NCBI RefSeq assembly: GCF_029946505.1
Contig: NZ_JARZHG010000010.1
Location: 124,001-188,000, forward strand
Direction: 5' to 3'
DNA from: Polyangium sp. y55x31
Lineage (GTDB): Bacteria; Myxococcota_A; Polyangia; Polyangiales; Polyangiaceae
Length of the DNA: 64,000 nt
Shown: piece after piece, positions 50,897-60,043 of the stretch
Position numbering within the stretch: position 1 is the stretch's first letter
Layout of the letters: every line of letters begins with the position of its first letter
Notes under the pieces: generated by a model
Told to the model about the DNA's origin: nothing
The model's database searches: none
Seen by the model: the letters and a program-made list of their open reading frames with translations, nothing else
Made by a program: the position numbers and the translations under genes

Positions 50897-51609
50897 AGGA
50901 CGTCAAGCGATTCGCCGAAGGTCTCGAGGGGCTGCTGGGCGAGAGGCCCGCCATGCCGCCCGCGCAGGCGGTGTTCCCGAGCGAGCGGCTGCGCGAGGCC
51001 GCGGCCGCCGCCGAGCGCGGCGACGTGGCCACGCTGCGCGCGCTCGTCGCGCGAGGTGCGGATCTCGACGAGGTCGCCCCCTCGGACGTGACCCTGCTCA
51101 TGTACGAGATCGTCGCGAAGAACGAGACCGCCGTGCGGGCCCTGCTCGCGGCGGGCGCGAATCCGAACGTGCTCACGAACATCGGTACGTCGCCGATGCT
51201 GGTGGCCGCGACGAGCCCCGATCCACGTTTCCTCGTCCTTCTGCTCGACAACGGCGGAGACCCGAACCTCGAAAACCAGAAGGGTGTTCCCCTCGCCCAC
51301 CAGGCCCTCAACTTCGGGCAATGGCAAAACCTGGGCATTCTTTTCGATCATGGCGTCCCCGTGGACGTGAAGAACAAGATGGAGCAGACGCCCGCGCTGC
51401 GGCTCGCGTATCTCAATCGGTACGACGAGGTGCACAAGCTGCTCGATCGCGGCGCCGATGCGGACGCGAAGGATCAGGTCGGTTTGTCCGTGCGCAAGCT
51501 CGCGGAGAAGCCGATCCCGGCGGCGGATTCGCCGCTCGAAGGGTGGCGGCGCAAGGTCGCCGAGCGGCTCGGGATTCCGGTCGATCAGGGCGGCGCGGCG
51601 CCGAGGTAG
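50893..51609 (+). CDS. Ankyrin-repeat protein, likely immunity partner of the PAAR lipase
   Basis: 238 residues from the GTG at 50893, which overlaps the lipase stop. Contains about five ankyrin repeats (ARGDVATLRALVARGADLDE-like, VRALLAAGANPNVLTNIG, LVLLLDNGGDPNLENQKG, YDEVHKLLDRGADADAKDQ). No signal peptide is visible; an immunity protein against a membrane-targeting lipase could be cytoplasmic or periplasmic. The assignment rests on genetic coupling and on the frequent use of ankyrin or similar repeats as effector partners. Its 3' end overlaps the convergent RNA ligase gene by 25 bases. Confidence 0.85.
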   Translation: MKDVKRFAEGLEGLLGERPAMPPAQAVFPSERLREAAAAAERGDVATLRALVARGADLDEVAPSDVTLLMYEIVAKNETAVRALLAAGANPNVLTNIGTSPMLVAATSPDPRFLVLLLDNGGDPNLENQKGVPLAHQALNFGQWQNLGILFDHGVPVDVKNKMEQTPALRLAYLNRYDEVHKLLDRGADADAKDQVGLSVRKLAEKPIPAADSPLEGWRRKVAERLGIPVDQGGAAPR

Positions 51610-52643
51610 AGCTCGATCAAGGCGCGGGCTTCGCTGTCGAGGTGGGCGGCGAGCGCGCGGGTCTCGGCCGGCGAGAGGGCACGCAGGGCTTCGCCGTGGC
51701 GCGCGCGTAGCTCCGTTTCGAGGTCCTCGCGGACGAGCGCGAGCACCTCGCCGAGCCGCGCCGTGTCCCCAGGTCGTGTCGGTCCGACCTTGGAGACGGC
51801 GGCGTTCAGGCGATTCTCGTTCACCAGGGACGAGGCCTCGTGCACGAGCCAATCGATGGGCGAGGCGGAAGGCGCGCGCGGGCCGGCCCATTTTTCCGCC
51901 TCGTGAAAACGCTCGTCCTCGGCAAACTCGGGGATCTTGCGCTTCACGACGGGCCGCACCACGCCGGCGCGCCGCGGCACGACGAGCGCCCGTGCGGGCT
52001 TCAGGACCACGCCTTCGGCCTTGTTCGAGGGCCCGAGCGAAGGCAGGCCGAGGCGCGCGGGGATCGTGGTCTCGAAGCCGAGGGGATGGGCGAACGCGTC
52101 CTCGTAACGGCCACGAAAGAGCGGCCGCGCGAACGGAATGCCGGCGTTTTCGCACGCCTCGCGGGCCTCGTCCTGATCGAGGTACACGCGCTCGGAGATA
52201 CCTTCCCGGACGAACCCCACGTCGAACGCGCAGAACTCGATCCCCGGGGCATACCAGCAGCCGGTCTGCACGGGCTGCACGCCCGGGATCGGCGTGACGT
52301 CGGGGTGCGGATATCCGCCGCCGAAGAGCTCGCCGTACACGAAGACGAGCGAGGCCTTCGGCTCGCGAGCTTTTACGCGCGCGAAGACGTCACGTACGCC
52401 GCCTGCGAGTCGCCCGAGGACCGCGCCGTGGCCAAAAAAATCCTCGTCGTCCGCGAGGAACCCCTTTCGTTTGGCGCAGCGCACCTCCTCGCCGGCCGTG
52501 ACGAAACAGAAGTTCGCGCCGTGGATCTTCTCGGTGACGATCCACTCGGCGCGGCTCGCGGCGCGGTGGGCGGCCTCGTCGTCGCCGAGCGCGGCCGCGA
52601 GGCTCTCGGCGATCTTTTCGTACGGGGAGAACGGAGCCGTCAC
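51585..52643 (-). CDS. T4 Rnl2-type RNA ligase family protein
   Basis: 352 residues. Nucleotidyltransferase motifs are in order: motif I EKIHGANF with adenylation lysine K39, CAKRKGFL (Ia-like), motif III VYGELFGG, IIIa EFCAFDV, IV KAEGVVLKP and V VKRKIPEF. This is the pattern of T4 RNA ligase 2 and its bacterial relatives, which seal RNA nicks by ATP-dependent adenylation. The last 100 residues are helical (DWLVHEASSLVNENRLNAAV), as in the Rnl2 C-domain. It lies 7 bases after a lipoprotein gene on the same strand. Physiological RNA target unknown; repair is plausible. Confidence 0.9.
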   Translation of the reverse strand: MTAPFSPYEKIAESLAAALGDDEAAHRAASRAEWIVTEKIHGANFCFVTAGEEVRCAKRKGFLADDEDFFGHGAVLGRLAGGVRDVFARVKAREPKASLVFVYGELFGGGYPHPDVTPIPGVQPVQTGCWYAPGIEFCAFDVGFVREGISERVYLDQDEAREACENAGIPFARPLFRGRYEDAFAHPLGFETTIPARLGLPSLGPSNKAEGVVLKPARALVVPRRAGVVRPVVKRKIPEFAEDERFHEAEKWAGPRAPSASPIDWLVHEASSLVNENRLNAAVSKVGPTRPGDTARLGEVLALVREDLETELRARHGEALRALSPAETRALAAHLDSEARALIELYLGAAPP

Positions 52644-52650
52644 CGGGACC

Positions 52651-53109
52651 TCATTGCGTGGGATTCCCCGTGCAGAGCCATTCGCAGCCGCAGACCTCGA
52701 GCTTGTGCCCCTTCTCGGCGCAGGCGTCCTGGAACGCGGCGCTCGCCGGGTCCGGCGTGCAATCGTCCTTCGCCGGGGCGCAGGCCTTGCCGTGGCCCTC
52801 GGCGTCGTAGTGGGGCTTCGCGCCGCCGCCGCCGGGATTGCCGGCGCAGAGCATTTCGCACCCGCACTGGATCATGCGGAAGCCGCCGAGGGAGCAGCGA
52901 TCGGCGAGGTCGCGATCGGGCGAGACGGCAGGACAATCGGCACGCGGAGGCTCGCAGGCCTTCTCCTGCCCGCGCGTGTCGTACCCCTTGGCTGGCGCGA
53001 CCGCGGCGCCCATCGTCTCGGGCGGATGCGGCGGGGGCGTCTGGCCACCGCAAGCAAAGAGGGAGACGGCGAGGACGAGGAAAAGCGGGCGCGGCGTGGA
53101 AAGGGTCAT
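52651..53109 (-). CDS. Cys-rich lipoprotein with duplicated motif
   Basis: 152 residues. Lipobox LFAC (C20), then a short Pro-rich linker. Two repeated units follow, each ending in a Cys pair motif: QCGCEMLCAGNP and VCGCEWLCTGNP. Each is preceded by GKAC/EKAC and DCxxxxA-type Cys. The even number and spacing point to a disulphide-bonded tandem domain. No family recognised. It is probably cotranscribed with the RNA ligase, a curious pairing since one product is exported and the other is not. Confidence 0.78.
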   Translation of the reverse strand: MTLSTPRPLFLVLAVSLFACGGQTPPPHPPETMGAAVAPAKGYDTRGQEKACEPPRADCPAVSPDRDLADRCSLGGFRMIQCGCEMLCAGNPGGGGAKPHYDAEGHGKACAPAKDDCTPDPASAAFQDACAEKGHKLEVCGCEWLCTGNPTQ

Positions 53110-53284
53110 GGCGGGCGGGAGAGGAAACCACTCGCGGGGCGGGGCGTCAATGGGCGGGATGCGGCAAGCGGCGAGCGGAAGCCAGCCGCGGAGGCGCGCA
53201 CGAGCGGACGAGCCGGCGCAGGCTCGCTCGTGCGGCAGCGCCGGTTTGGCAAGCGCGATGCAAGGCCCGCGGGGAGTCCCGTGA

Positions 53285-54136
53285 ATGGTCCGCTACGTAC
53301 CACTGGATGGGACGCGGCTTTGGGCAGGCACACCCATGCAGATCGACGTCGAACACCGGCTGAGCTGGGAGGCCGTGCTCGCGCTCACGAGCGCCATTCT
53401 CCTGCTCTCCAACGAGTTCGGGTATCGGTTCGGTCTTCGGCACTCCACGGAATCGATCGAGAGCAAAAAGGCGCAAGCGGGGGTAATCCAGGGCGCGCTC
53501 CTCGCGCTGCTCGGCCTACTCCTCGCCTTCAGCTTCCACATCGCGGAGTCGAGATTCAGCACTCGAAAGCTGCTCCTCCGTGAAGAAGCCAATGCGATCC
53601 GGACGGCCTACATGCGAGCCGAGATGCTCCCGGAGCCGGACAGAGATCGTGTCGAGCCGCTGCTGCGCGAATACGTGACGCTCCGGATCGCGCCCTCCAC
53701 GCCCGAGGCGATCAGCCAGGCCATCGAGCGCTCCGAGGTGCTCCAGGGCGCTCTCTGGGACGAGGCCGTTCGGGTCGGTCGAGATCGTCCCGAATCGATG
53801 GTGATGCAGTTGTTCGTCGAATCGCTCGACGAGATCCTCGACCTGCACGAGTCCCGGGTCACCGTGGGCCTCTACCAGCGCTTGCCCAGGCCGATCCTGA
53901 CGATGCTGTATACGCTGTCCATCCTGACGATCAGCTTGATCGGGTGGAGCTCCGGGCTCACCCGGCGGCGCGTCCTCACGCCGACCGTCGCGGTGATCCT
54001 GGCCATCAGCGCGGTCATCATGTTGATCATCGAGCTCGACCGCCCGACCGGCACGCTGTTCCACGTGAGCACGCGGGCCATGGAGGACGTGCAGCGGACG
54101 CTCATGCAGCACCAGGCGCCGGCCGCGAAGGATTGA
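53285..54136 (+). CDS. DUF4239-type membrane protein
   Basis: 283 residues from ATG 53285, which has a GGGGAG site eight bases upstream; ATG 53336 is the alternative. Two N-terminal membrane helices (EAVLALTSAILLLSNEFG, VIQGALLALLGLLLAFSFHI) and two near the C-terminus (PILTMLYTLSILTISLIGW, VAVILAISAVIMLIIELDRP) flank a helical cytoplasmic domain. This layout, with the ESRFSTRKLLLREEANAI segment, is that of DUF4239, which is distantly bestrophin-like. Function not established. Confidence 0.82.
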   Translation: MVRYVPLDGTRLWAGTPMQIDVEHRLSWEAVLALTSAILLLSNEFGYRFGLRHSTESIESKKAQAGVIQGALLALLGLLLAFSFHIAESRFSTRKLLLREEANAIRTAYMRAEMLPEPDRDRVEPLLREYVTLRIAPSTPEAISQAIERSEVLQGALWDEAVRVGRDRPESMVMQLFVESLDEILDLHESRVTVGLYQRLPRPILTMLYTLSILTISLIGWSSGLTRRRVLTPTVAVILAISAVIMLIIELDRPTGTLFHVSTRAMEDVQRTLMQHQAPAAKD

Positions 54137-54165
54137 GGAAAGCAGCGGGAACGGCGGCAGAAACG

Positions 54166-55620
54166 TCAGAGCGCGGTCTCGGCCTGGATGCGTCCGTTTT
54201 TCACCGCGGTCAAAAGCGCCTGGTGGTCGCGCTCCGTCTGGTCGGCGTAGGCGATCGCGAACGCGGCGATCGCCTCGTCGAAGGTGTCCGCTTTCCCGAG
54301 GTACGACGCGATCGCGATCCGATCGCCCGAGCGTGCGTGCGCGCGCGCGAGGGTCCAGCCGCAGAGACTGCCGTACGTCGTCAATACGACTTTGTCCAGC
54401 GCGGCGATGTCCACCGAGAACTTCCAGTCGCGTAGCTGGCGCACGTAAAAATCGCGCTCGATCCCGTCGACGCCCTTCACCCGCTGCCAGCCGAGGAAGA
54501 TGTCGCTCGCGGCCTGCATCAGCCGCTGGCCCTCCACCACGCGCTGGCCGCTGTTGCGGTATTCACTCTTGCCGAGGAACGGCTCGAGGACCGAGGGTTG
54601 CGCCTCCTTCGCCTGGAGCAAGAGCGGGTCCTGGTCGTCACGGCCGAGAAACAACAGGATCCAGGCGCGCGCGCCGACACTCCCGACCCCGACGACCTTG
54701 TGGGCCATGTCCGTGAAATCGTACCCCTCCAGCAGGTGCCGCCGATCGGGCTGGAGGGTCGCGCGGTAGCCGCGCAGGATCTCGCGCACCTGCTGCTCGA
54801 GCTGCTCGCGGTCCGCGCCCTTCACGAACTCCTCCATCGGGACGATCAAGGGAGGATCGCTGATGATGCGCCGCCGGCCGCCAACCTTGTGGGTCAGGTC
54901 CTCGTAGGCGTGAATGCTGTCCTTCGTCCGAGCCTTCGCGATGTTGTGCTCGGTGACCTTCAGGCGCTTGTGACCCACCCGCGAGCCGAACTGTTCGAAG
55001 ACATGCTCGATGTCGAGGCTCGCGTACCAGACGTCGAGGTTGCCGAGCGTCGCGAACTTCCGCATGGCCTCGCGATACTCGCGGACGGTCGAAAGGACGA
55101 TGTCGGAGCGCGCCGATTTCGAGAAGCCATTGTCGCGCCCGGCGAGCTCCATGCTGGCCGCGAGCCGCTTCACGTCCCAGTCCCACGGCCCCGGGAGCGT
55201 CTCGTCGAAATCGTTGATGTCGAACATCATGCGTCGCTCGGGGGATCCGAACACCCCGAAATTCGAGAGGTGTGCGTCGCCGCAGAGCTGCACCCGCAGG
55301 CCCGAGCGCGTGGTGGCGGCCAGATCGGAGGCCATCACGTACGCGGCGCCCCGGTAAAACGTGAACGGCGAGACGAGCATCCGGCCATGACGGATGGGCA
55401 CGAGTTCGGGCACGCGGGTCTTCGACTGTTCTTCGAGTAACGCGATCGGATCGGGCCGGTTGGGCCGCGCCTCCCAGTTCGCGTGGGCGGCGCGTGGAAT
55501 CTCCGCGCGCTCCGCCTTGCCGCGAGCCGCGTGCTCCTCGGCGGAGAGATGCGGCATCACCCACTCCCGCGCCACCGTCGATGATCCGTCGGATGATCCG
55601 TCTATGATGGCCATCTCCAT
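54166..55620 (-). CDS. DUF2252 family protein
   Basis: 484 residues. Diagnostic motifs are VQLCGDAHLSNFGVFGSPER, MMFDINDFDET and PGPWDWDVKRLAAS, which belong to DUF2252, a family with distant resemblance to aminoglycoside/lipopolysaccharide kinases (GDxHxxN and DxxD). A phosphotransferase role is possible but unproven. FTFYRGAAYVMASDLA near the start is also typical. No signal or membrane segment. Stands alone; its 3' end faces the DUF4239 gene. Confidence 0.88.
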   Translation of the reverse strand: MEMAIIDGSSDGSSTVAREWVMPHLSAEEHAARGKAERAEIPRAAHANWEARPNRPDPIALLEEQSKTRVPELVPIRHGRMLVSPFTFYRGAAYVMASDLAATTRSGLRVQLCGDAHLSNFGVFGSPERRMMFDINDFDETLPGPWDWDVKRLAASMELAGRDNGFSKSARSDIVLSTVREYREAMRKFATLGNLDVWYASLDIEHVFEQFGSRVGHKRLKVTEHNIAKARTKDSIHAYEDLTHKVGGRRRIISDPPLIVPMEEFVKGADREQLEQQVREILRGYRATLQPDRRHLLEGYDFTDMAHKVVGVGSVGARAWILLFLGRDDQDPLLLQAKEAQPSVLEPFLGKSEYRNSGQRVVEGQRLMQAASDIFLGWQRVKGVDGIERDFYVRQLRDWKFSVDIAALDKVVLTTYGSLCGWTLARAHARSGDRIAIASYLGKADTFDEAIAAFAIAYADQTERDHQALLTAVKNGRIQAETAL

Positions 55621-55749
55621 TTTCAGTCCCTCCCTCGGCGCCGATCATCCCACGGCCGGGCGGGACGCGCCGTAGGTCGAGATCGGCGGTCCATATCAGG
55701 GCGACCAAGGAGGCTCATGACGAGCGTCGCGACCCCTGCGAAGTTTGTC

Positions 55750-56154
55750 TCAATGTGAAACCGGGTCGGTCTCGCACGCCAACGTGTTGTCCACGCATGT
55801 CCCAGCGCAACATTTCCCCGCGCGAACGTCCGTCACTGGCGCGATTGGAAAGCAGTCGTTGATCTGCCCGTCCGGCGTCGTCCGATCGAAGTGCACGCAG
55901 ACGGCGTGTCCGAGCGTGGCCACGTCCCGACACCATTCGGGGATCCAGGCGTCCCAATCGTCCGGGTCGCACCATGCGTCCCACGTGCACGGATTGCAGT
56001 CGTCGCAACCGTTCCAATAATACTCGCCCGAGCAGTCCTTGTCCCACGATTCACCGGGGTCGAACATCTCCCCGCGAAAGCCCTGCCCTTCCAGAGGCTC
56101 CTGCGAAGCGCAGCCGAATACGAAAAGGATCGCAAGAAGGAACATTCGCGACAT
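55750..56154 (-). CDS. Small Cys/Trp-rich lipoprotein
   Basis: 134 residues from the ATG at 56154; the open frame extends further upstream into the operator region, but the signal MSRMFLLAILFVFGC fixes the start. After the lipobox Cys the mature protein is rich in Cys, Trp and Asp (NGCDDCNPCTWDAWCDPDDW), with further Cys pairs (KCCAGTCVDNTLACETD). Acidic and probably disulphide-stabilised or metal-binding. No family recognised. Divergent from the PucR-type regulator with two palindromic operators between them, so it may be its target. Confidence 0.72.
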   Translation of the reverse strand: MSRMFLLAILFVFGCASQEPLEGQGFRGEMFDPGESWDKDCSGEYYWNGCDDCNPCTWDAWCDPDDWDAWIPEWCRDVATLGHAVCVHFDRTTPDGQINDCFPIAPVTDVRAGKCCAGTCVDNTLACETDPVSH

Positions 56155-56243
56155 GGCATTCCCGATGCTGATACCGGCCTGCGACGCGTGATGCACAGGC
56201 ATCCCGGTGACCCGAACGTGGAGGACCAGGCCGCCTGCGGCAA

Positions 56244-56289
56244 GGTGCACAATGCACCATAGTTTGTTAAGGTTGGTGCAGCATGCACC
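56244..56289. promoter_or_regulatory. Paired palindromic operator GGTGCA-N3-TGCACC
   Basis: Two perfect copies, 56244-56258 (spacer CAA) and 56275-56289 (spacer GCA), with centres 31 bases apart, about three helical turns. Between them lies an A/T-rich stretch (TAGTTTGTTAA) suitable for a promoter. The second copy covers the ATG at 56283. They sit between the regulator and the divergent lipoprotein, the classic position for autoregulation. Confidence 0.75.
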
Positions 56290-57569
56290 AGCGTCATGAG
56301 AAGCACGGCACGTGGCCGTGGCCGCGCCCGTCGAAGCGTGTGCGCGAATTGATCCGGCGCGGCGCCGAGATGGCCCTGAACACGCCTCACGAGTGGCTCG
56401 AGGAGCTCGACAAGGCGACGTTATCCATCGAGACCATGAAGGTCATTGCCGAGGACCCGGTGCTCGCGGCGGCCACACGCAGAACGAGCCGCGCGTACTT
56501 CTTCCACTGGGCGGAGGCAAACCTTCATGACCCAGGAGCGCCGGTCGCGCCCCACCTCGGCGCCGAATCACTCGGCATGGCACGTGACCTCGTGCGCCGC
56601 GGGGTGACCGAGTCCGCGCTGCACGCCTATCGCACCGGGCAAAACGCGGCCTGGCTCCGGTGGATGTCGATCGGCTTCGAGCTGACCTCCGATCCGGACG
56701 AGCTGCGCGAGCTGCTCGACATCTCGGCCCGCTCCATTTCTTTCTTTCTGGACGCGACGATCGCAGGCATCTCCGCCCAGATGAATGCGGAGCGCGACGA
56801 GCTGACCCGCGGCACCCACGCCGAGCGCCGCGAGGTCGTCGCGCTCCTCCTGAATGGCGCGCCGATCAGCCCCCAAAACGCATCCCGGCGGCTCGGGTAC
56901 GAGCTCGACCAGACCCACCGCGCTGCCGTCGTCTGGAGCGACGAAACCGAGTCCGACCTCGGCTCCCTCGAAAGCGCGGCCGACGCCCTGGCCCGCGCCG
57001 CCGGCGCGCAACGCCCCCTCATCGTCGTGGCGAGCGCGGCAACCCTGTGGGTCTGGGTGCCAGGAGAAGCCGAACCAGACTTCGAGCGATTGCGCACGGC
57101 GATGGTACCGCTGCAAGGCGTCCGCATCGCGCTCGGATCCAAGAGCCGCAAAATCGAGGGCTTTCGTCGTAGCCACCTCGACGCCCTCACCACCCAGCGC
57201 ATGATCGCCCGCCTGGGCTCCGATCAGCGTGTCGTCAGCTTCGACATGGTCCGGCTCGTCTCCTTGGTCACCCAGGATCCCGAAGGCGCGGACCAGTTCG
57301 TCAAGCACACGCTCGGTGACCTGGAATCGGCGAGCCCCGAGCTCAGAAGCGCATTACGAGCTTTCCTCGACGAAGGGTGCAACGCCTCCCGCACGGCAGC
57401 CCGCCTCCACACCCATCGGAACACCCTGCTGCGCCGGCTCGCCCGCGCCGAAGAGCTGCTCCCGCGACCGCTCGAGCAAAACCGCGTGGAAGTCGCCGTC
57501 GCACTCGAGGTGCTCCGCTGGCAGACCACTCGTGGGGCGAGGCATCAATGGGCAGGAGAGCGGTGTTGA
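56283..57569 (+). CDS. PucR/CdaR-type transcriptional regulator
   Basis: 428 residues from ATG 56283, or 399 from ATG 56370 (MALNTPHEWLEEL). The first start is embedded in the second operator palindrome, so the later one or a leaderless mRNA is plausible. The N-terminal half is helical (ESLGMARDLVRRGVTESALH, a RsbRD-like segment). The middle is a GGDEF-like degenerate fold as in CdaR. The C-terminus is the PucR helix-turn-helix (FLDEGCNASRTAARLHTHRN, TLLRRLARAEEL). It probably binds the GGTGCA-N3-TGCACC pair upstream and controls itself and the divergent lipoprotein gene. Confidence 0.86.
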   Translation: MHQRHEKHGTWPWPRPSKRVRELIRRGAEMALNTPHEWLEELDKATLSIETMKVIAEDPVLAAATRRTSRAYFFHWAEANLHDPGAPVAPHLGAESLGMARDLVRRGVTESALHAYRTGQNAAWLRWMSIGFELTSDPDELRELLDISARSISFFLDATIAGISAQMNAERDELTRGTHAERREVVALLLNGAPISPQNASRRLGYELDQTHRAAVVWSDETESDLGSLESAADALARAAGAQRPLIVVASAATLWVWVPGEAEPDFERLRTAMVPLQGVRIALGSKSRKIEGFRRSHLDALTTQRMIARLGSDQRVVSFDMVRLVSLVTQDPEGADQFVKHTLGDLESASPELRSALRAFLDEGCNASRTAARLHTHRNTLLRRLARAEELLPRPLEQNRVEVAVALEVLRWQTTRGARHQWAGERC

Positions 57570-57651
57570 CTCGTTTCTGGGCGCAGCCTGGTCTCGCGCG
57601 CGCACATGACGAACCGAGCTCACCGCAAGAGCTGACGGCAGGCCGCCGCCG

Positions 57652-58143
57652 CTACGAGCGATAGGCCGCTTCGAGCGCTGCGATGTCGAGCTTGACCATC
57701 TTCAGCATCGCGTCCGTCACCTTCTTCGACCGGGCCCGGTTCGTGTCGCGCATCATCTCGTCGAGCGCGGCGGGCACGATCTGCCACCGCAGGCCGAAGC
57801 GATCGATGAGCCAGCCGCAGGCCTGCGGCCGGCCGCCGCCTTCGAGCAGCGCGTTCCAGTAGCGGTCGAGCTCCGCCTGATCGTCGCAGGCCACGACCAT
57901 GGAGACGGCGTCGTTGAACTCGTGGTGGGGCCCGGCGCTGATCGCCTGGAAACGTTGCCCGAAGAGCGTGAAGTCCACGACCTTGACGGATCCCGGCGGC
58001 CCGCTCGGGGATTCGCTCTGGAGCTCGGTGACGTGGTCGACCCGCGAATCCGGGAAGACCGCGGCGTAAAACCTCGCCGCCTCCTCCGCCTCCTTCGCGT
58101 ACCAGAGATGCGTAAAAATCTTCGTGTTGTTCTTCGCGGCCAT
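57652..58143 (-). CDS. PhnB-like VOC-fold protein
   Basis: 163 residues with a strong ribosome site (GGAGGAACGGT). The sequence THLWYAKEAEEAARFYAAVF, the FTLFGQRFQAISAGP segment and GWLIDRFGLRWQIVP are typical of the PhnB / 3-demethylubiquinone methyltransferase-like VOC group. Many members have no proven enzyme activity and are annotated only by fold. No metal-ligand triad can be assigned with confidence. Single-gene unit, no informative neighbours. Confidence 0.88.
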   Translation of the reverse strand: MAAKNNTKIFTHLWYAKEAEEAARFYAAVFPDSRVDHVTELQSESPSGPPGSVKVVDFTLFGQRFQAISAGPHHEFNDAVSMVVACDDQAELDRYWNALLEGGGRPQACGWLIDRFGLRWQIVPAALDEMMRDTNRARSKKVTDAMLKMVKLDIAALEAAYRS

Positions 58144-58348
58144 ACCGTTCCTCCTTCGACCCTTGGACTCCCCGCCCGGCCCGGAGTCATCGGTCCTGTT
58201 GTGTTTTTTTTCGGAGGGAGGTGGGTCGGCCGGCGAACGGCGGGATGGCCCGTCGTGGCCACGATGGACTCCCGCGAGAGCAGGCCACGCTCGGGGCCCT
58301 TGAGAGCACGATCGAAGGGAGAAAGCGCCTGTCCCCCTCTTTACACGA

Positions 58349-60043
58349 CTAGCCCCGGACCTCGCCGAAATCCTCGGTCGTCCACTCCAGCGCGCCGCGC
58401 TCGTTCCGCGCGCGGCGCGCGGCCTCGAGCTTGCGCAGCTCGACGCGGCGGATCTTGCCCGAAATGGTCTTCGGCAAATCGGTGAATTCGATCCGCCGCA
58501 CGCGCTTGTACGGGGCGAGGCGCTCGCGCGCGAACTGCAAGATGGCCTGCGCGGTGTCGCGCGTGGGCGAAACGCCGGGCGAAAGCACCACGAATGCCTT
58601 GGGCACGCTCGTGCGCACCGGGTCGGGGCTCGGCACCACCGCGGCTTCCGCCACGGCCGGGTGCTCCAGGAGCGCGCTCTCGAGCTCGAAGGGGCTGATC
58701 CGGTAGTCCGAGCTCTTGAACACGTCGTCGCCGCGGCCGACGAAGGTGTAGAGCCCTGCCGCGTCACGCACGGCTTCGTCGCCCGTACGATAGTATCCGC
58801 CCGCGGTGACCTCTGCGGTGCGCGCCTCGTCGTCGAGGTAACCCGCCATGAGCCCCATCGGCCGCGGATCGAGCGCGAGCGCGATCTCGCCCTCGGAGCC
58901 TGTGCGGCCCTCGGCGTCGAGCAGCGCGACAGCGTATCCGGGCAGCGGCCGGCCCATCGTACCGGGCACCACGGTCATGCCGGGCGTGTTGCCGATTTGC
59001 GCCGTGGTCTCCGTCTGCCCGTAACCGTCGCGCACCGTGACGTTCCACGCGCGGCGCACCGCATCGATGATCTCGGGATTGAGCGGCTCGCCGGCGCTCA
59101 CGGCCTCCCGCAGCGAGACCCGGTGCGCCGCGAGGTTTTCGAGGATGAGCATCCGCCACACCGTGGGCGGCGCGCACAACGTGTCCACCTTGCACCGCGA
59201 AAGCAGATCGAGCGTGGCGGCGGGCACGAAGCGCTTGTACGCGTGGACGAGCACCGTGGCGCCGGCGTTCCACGGCGCGAACACGCTCGACCAGGCGTGC
59301 TTGGCCCAGCCGGGCGAGCTGATGTTGAGGTGCGTGTCCCCCTCGCGCAGCCCCACCCAGTACATCGTCGACAGGTGCCCGACGGGATAACTCTGGTGCG
59401 TGTGCAGCACGAGCTTCGGTTTGGCCGTGGTGCCCGACGTGAAGTAGAGCAGCAGCGGGTCGGTCGCGCGTGTGGGCGCGGCGCTCGCAGGCAAGGCGGC
59501 GGGCGCCGCGTATGCGTCGTCGTAGCGTATCCAGCCCTCGATCGGCTCGCCCACGGCGATACGCACCACGCGCGGATCGGCAGCGCCGAAGCGGTCTGCG
59601 ACCGCCGACTCGGCGATCACGCAGCGCACCTCGCCACGCGTGAGCCGATCGGCCACGTCCTCCGGGGTGAGCTGCGTCGTCGCCGGGATGATCACCGCGC
59701 CGATCTTCGCGGCGCCGAGCAGCACCTCCCACAGCGGCAGCACGTTGGGGAGCATGACCAGGATACGCGCGCCACGTTCGACGCCGAGCCCGTGGAGAAA
59801 CCGCGCCACGCGCGTGGAGCGCTCGGACAGCTCGGCGAACGTGGCGGTCGTCTCGGCGCCCGACTCGTCGACGATCCAGAGCGCGCGGCGCATGTTGCCG
59901 CGGGCGTACACGTCGAACCAGTCGGTGGCCCAGTTGAAGTGCTCGAGCACGGGCCAGGAAAAGCCTGCGCACGCGCGGTCGTGGTCGTCGCGTGTCGCGA
60001 GCAGGTGGTCACGGGCGCGGAGGAAGAGGTCCGTGGCGTTCAT
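58349..60043 (-). CDS. Acyl-CoA synthetase (AMP-binding, medium-chain/acetyl type)
   Basis: 564 residues from ATG 60043 with site AGGAG; an upstream GTG frame to 60079 is less likely. AMP-binding signatures are complete: LLYFTSGTTAKPKLVLHTH (P-loop), DGYGQTETT (A5), YYRTGDEA (A7), GRGDDVFKSSDYRISPFELE (A8) and catalytic Lys in LPKTISGKIRR (A10). The FNWATDWFDVYARG start matches medium-chain acyl-CoA synthetases. It activates a carboxylic acid to its CoA thioester via an acyl-adenylate. Chain length and pathway cannot be read here, as no beta-oxidation genes are adjacent. Confidence 0.92.
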   Translation of the reverse strand: MNATDLFLRARDHLLATRDDHDRACAGFSWPVLEHFNWATDWFDVYARGNMRRALWIVDESGAETTATFAELSERSTRVARFLHGLGVERGARILVMLPNVLPLWEVLLGAAKIGAVIIPATTQLTPEDVADRLTRGEVRCVIAESAVADRFGAADPRVVRIAVGEPIEGWIRYDDAYAAPAALPASAAPTRATDPLLLYFTSGTTAKPKLVLHTHQSYPVGHLSTMYWVGLREGDTHLNISSPGWAKHAWSSVFAPWNAGATVLVHAYKRFVPAATLDLLSRCKVDTLCAPPTVWRMLILENLAAHRVSLREAVSAGEPLNPEIIDAVRRAWNVTVRDGYGQTETTAQIGNTPGMTVVPGTMGRPLPGYAVALLDAEGRTGSEGEIALALDPRPMGLMAGYLDDEARTAEVTAGGYYRTGDEAVRDAAGLYTFVGRGDDVFKSSDYRISPFELESALLEHPAVAEAAVVPSPDPVRTSVPKAFVVLSPGVSPTRDTAQAILQFARERLAPYKRVRRIEFTDLPKTISGKIRRVELRKLEAARRARNERGALEWTTEDFGEVRG

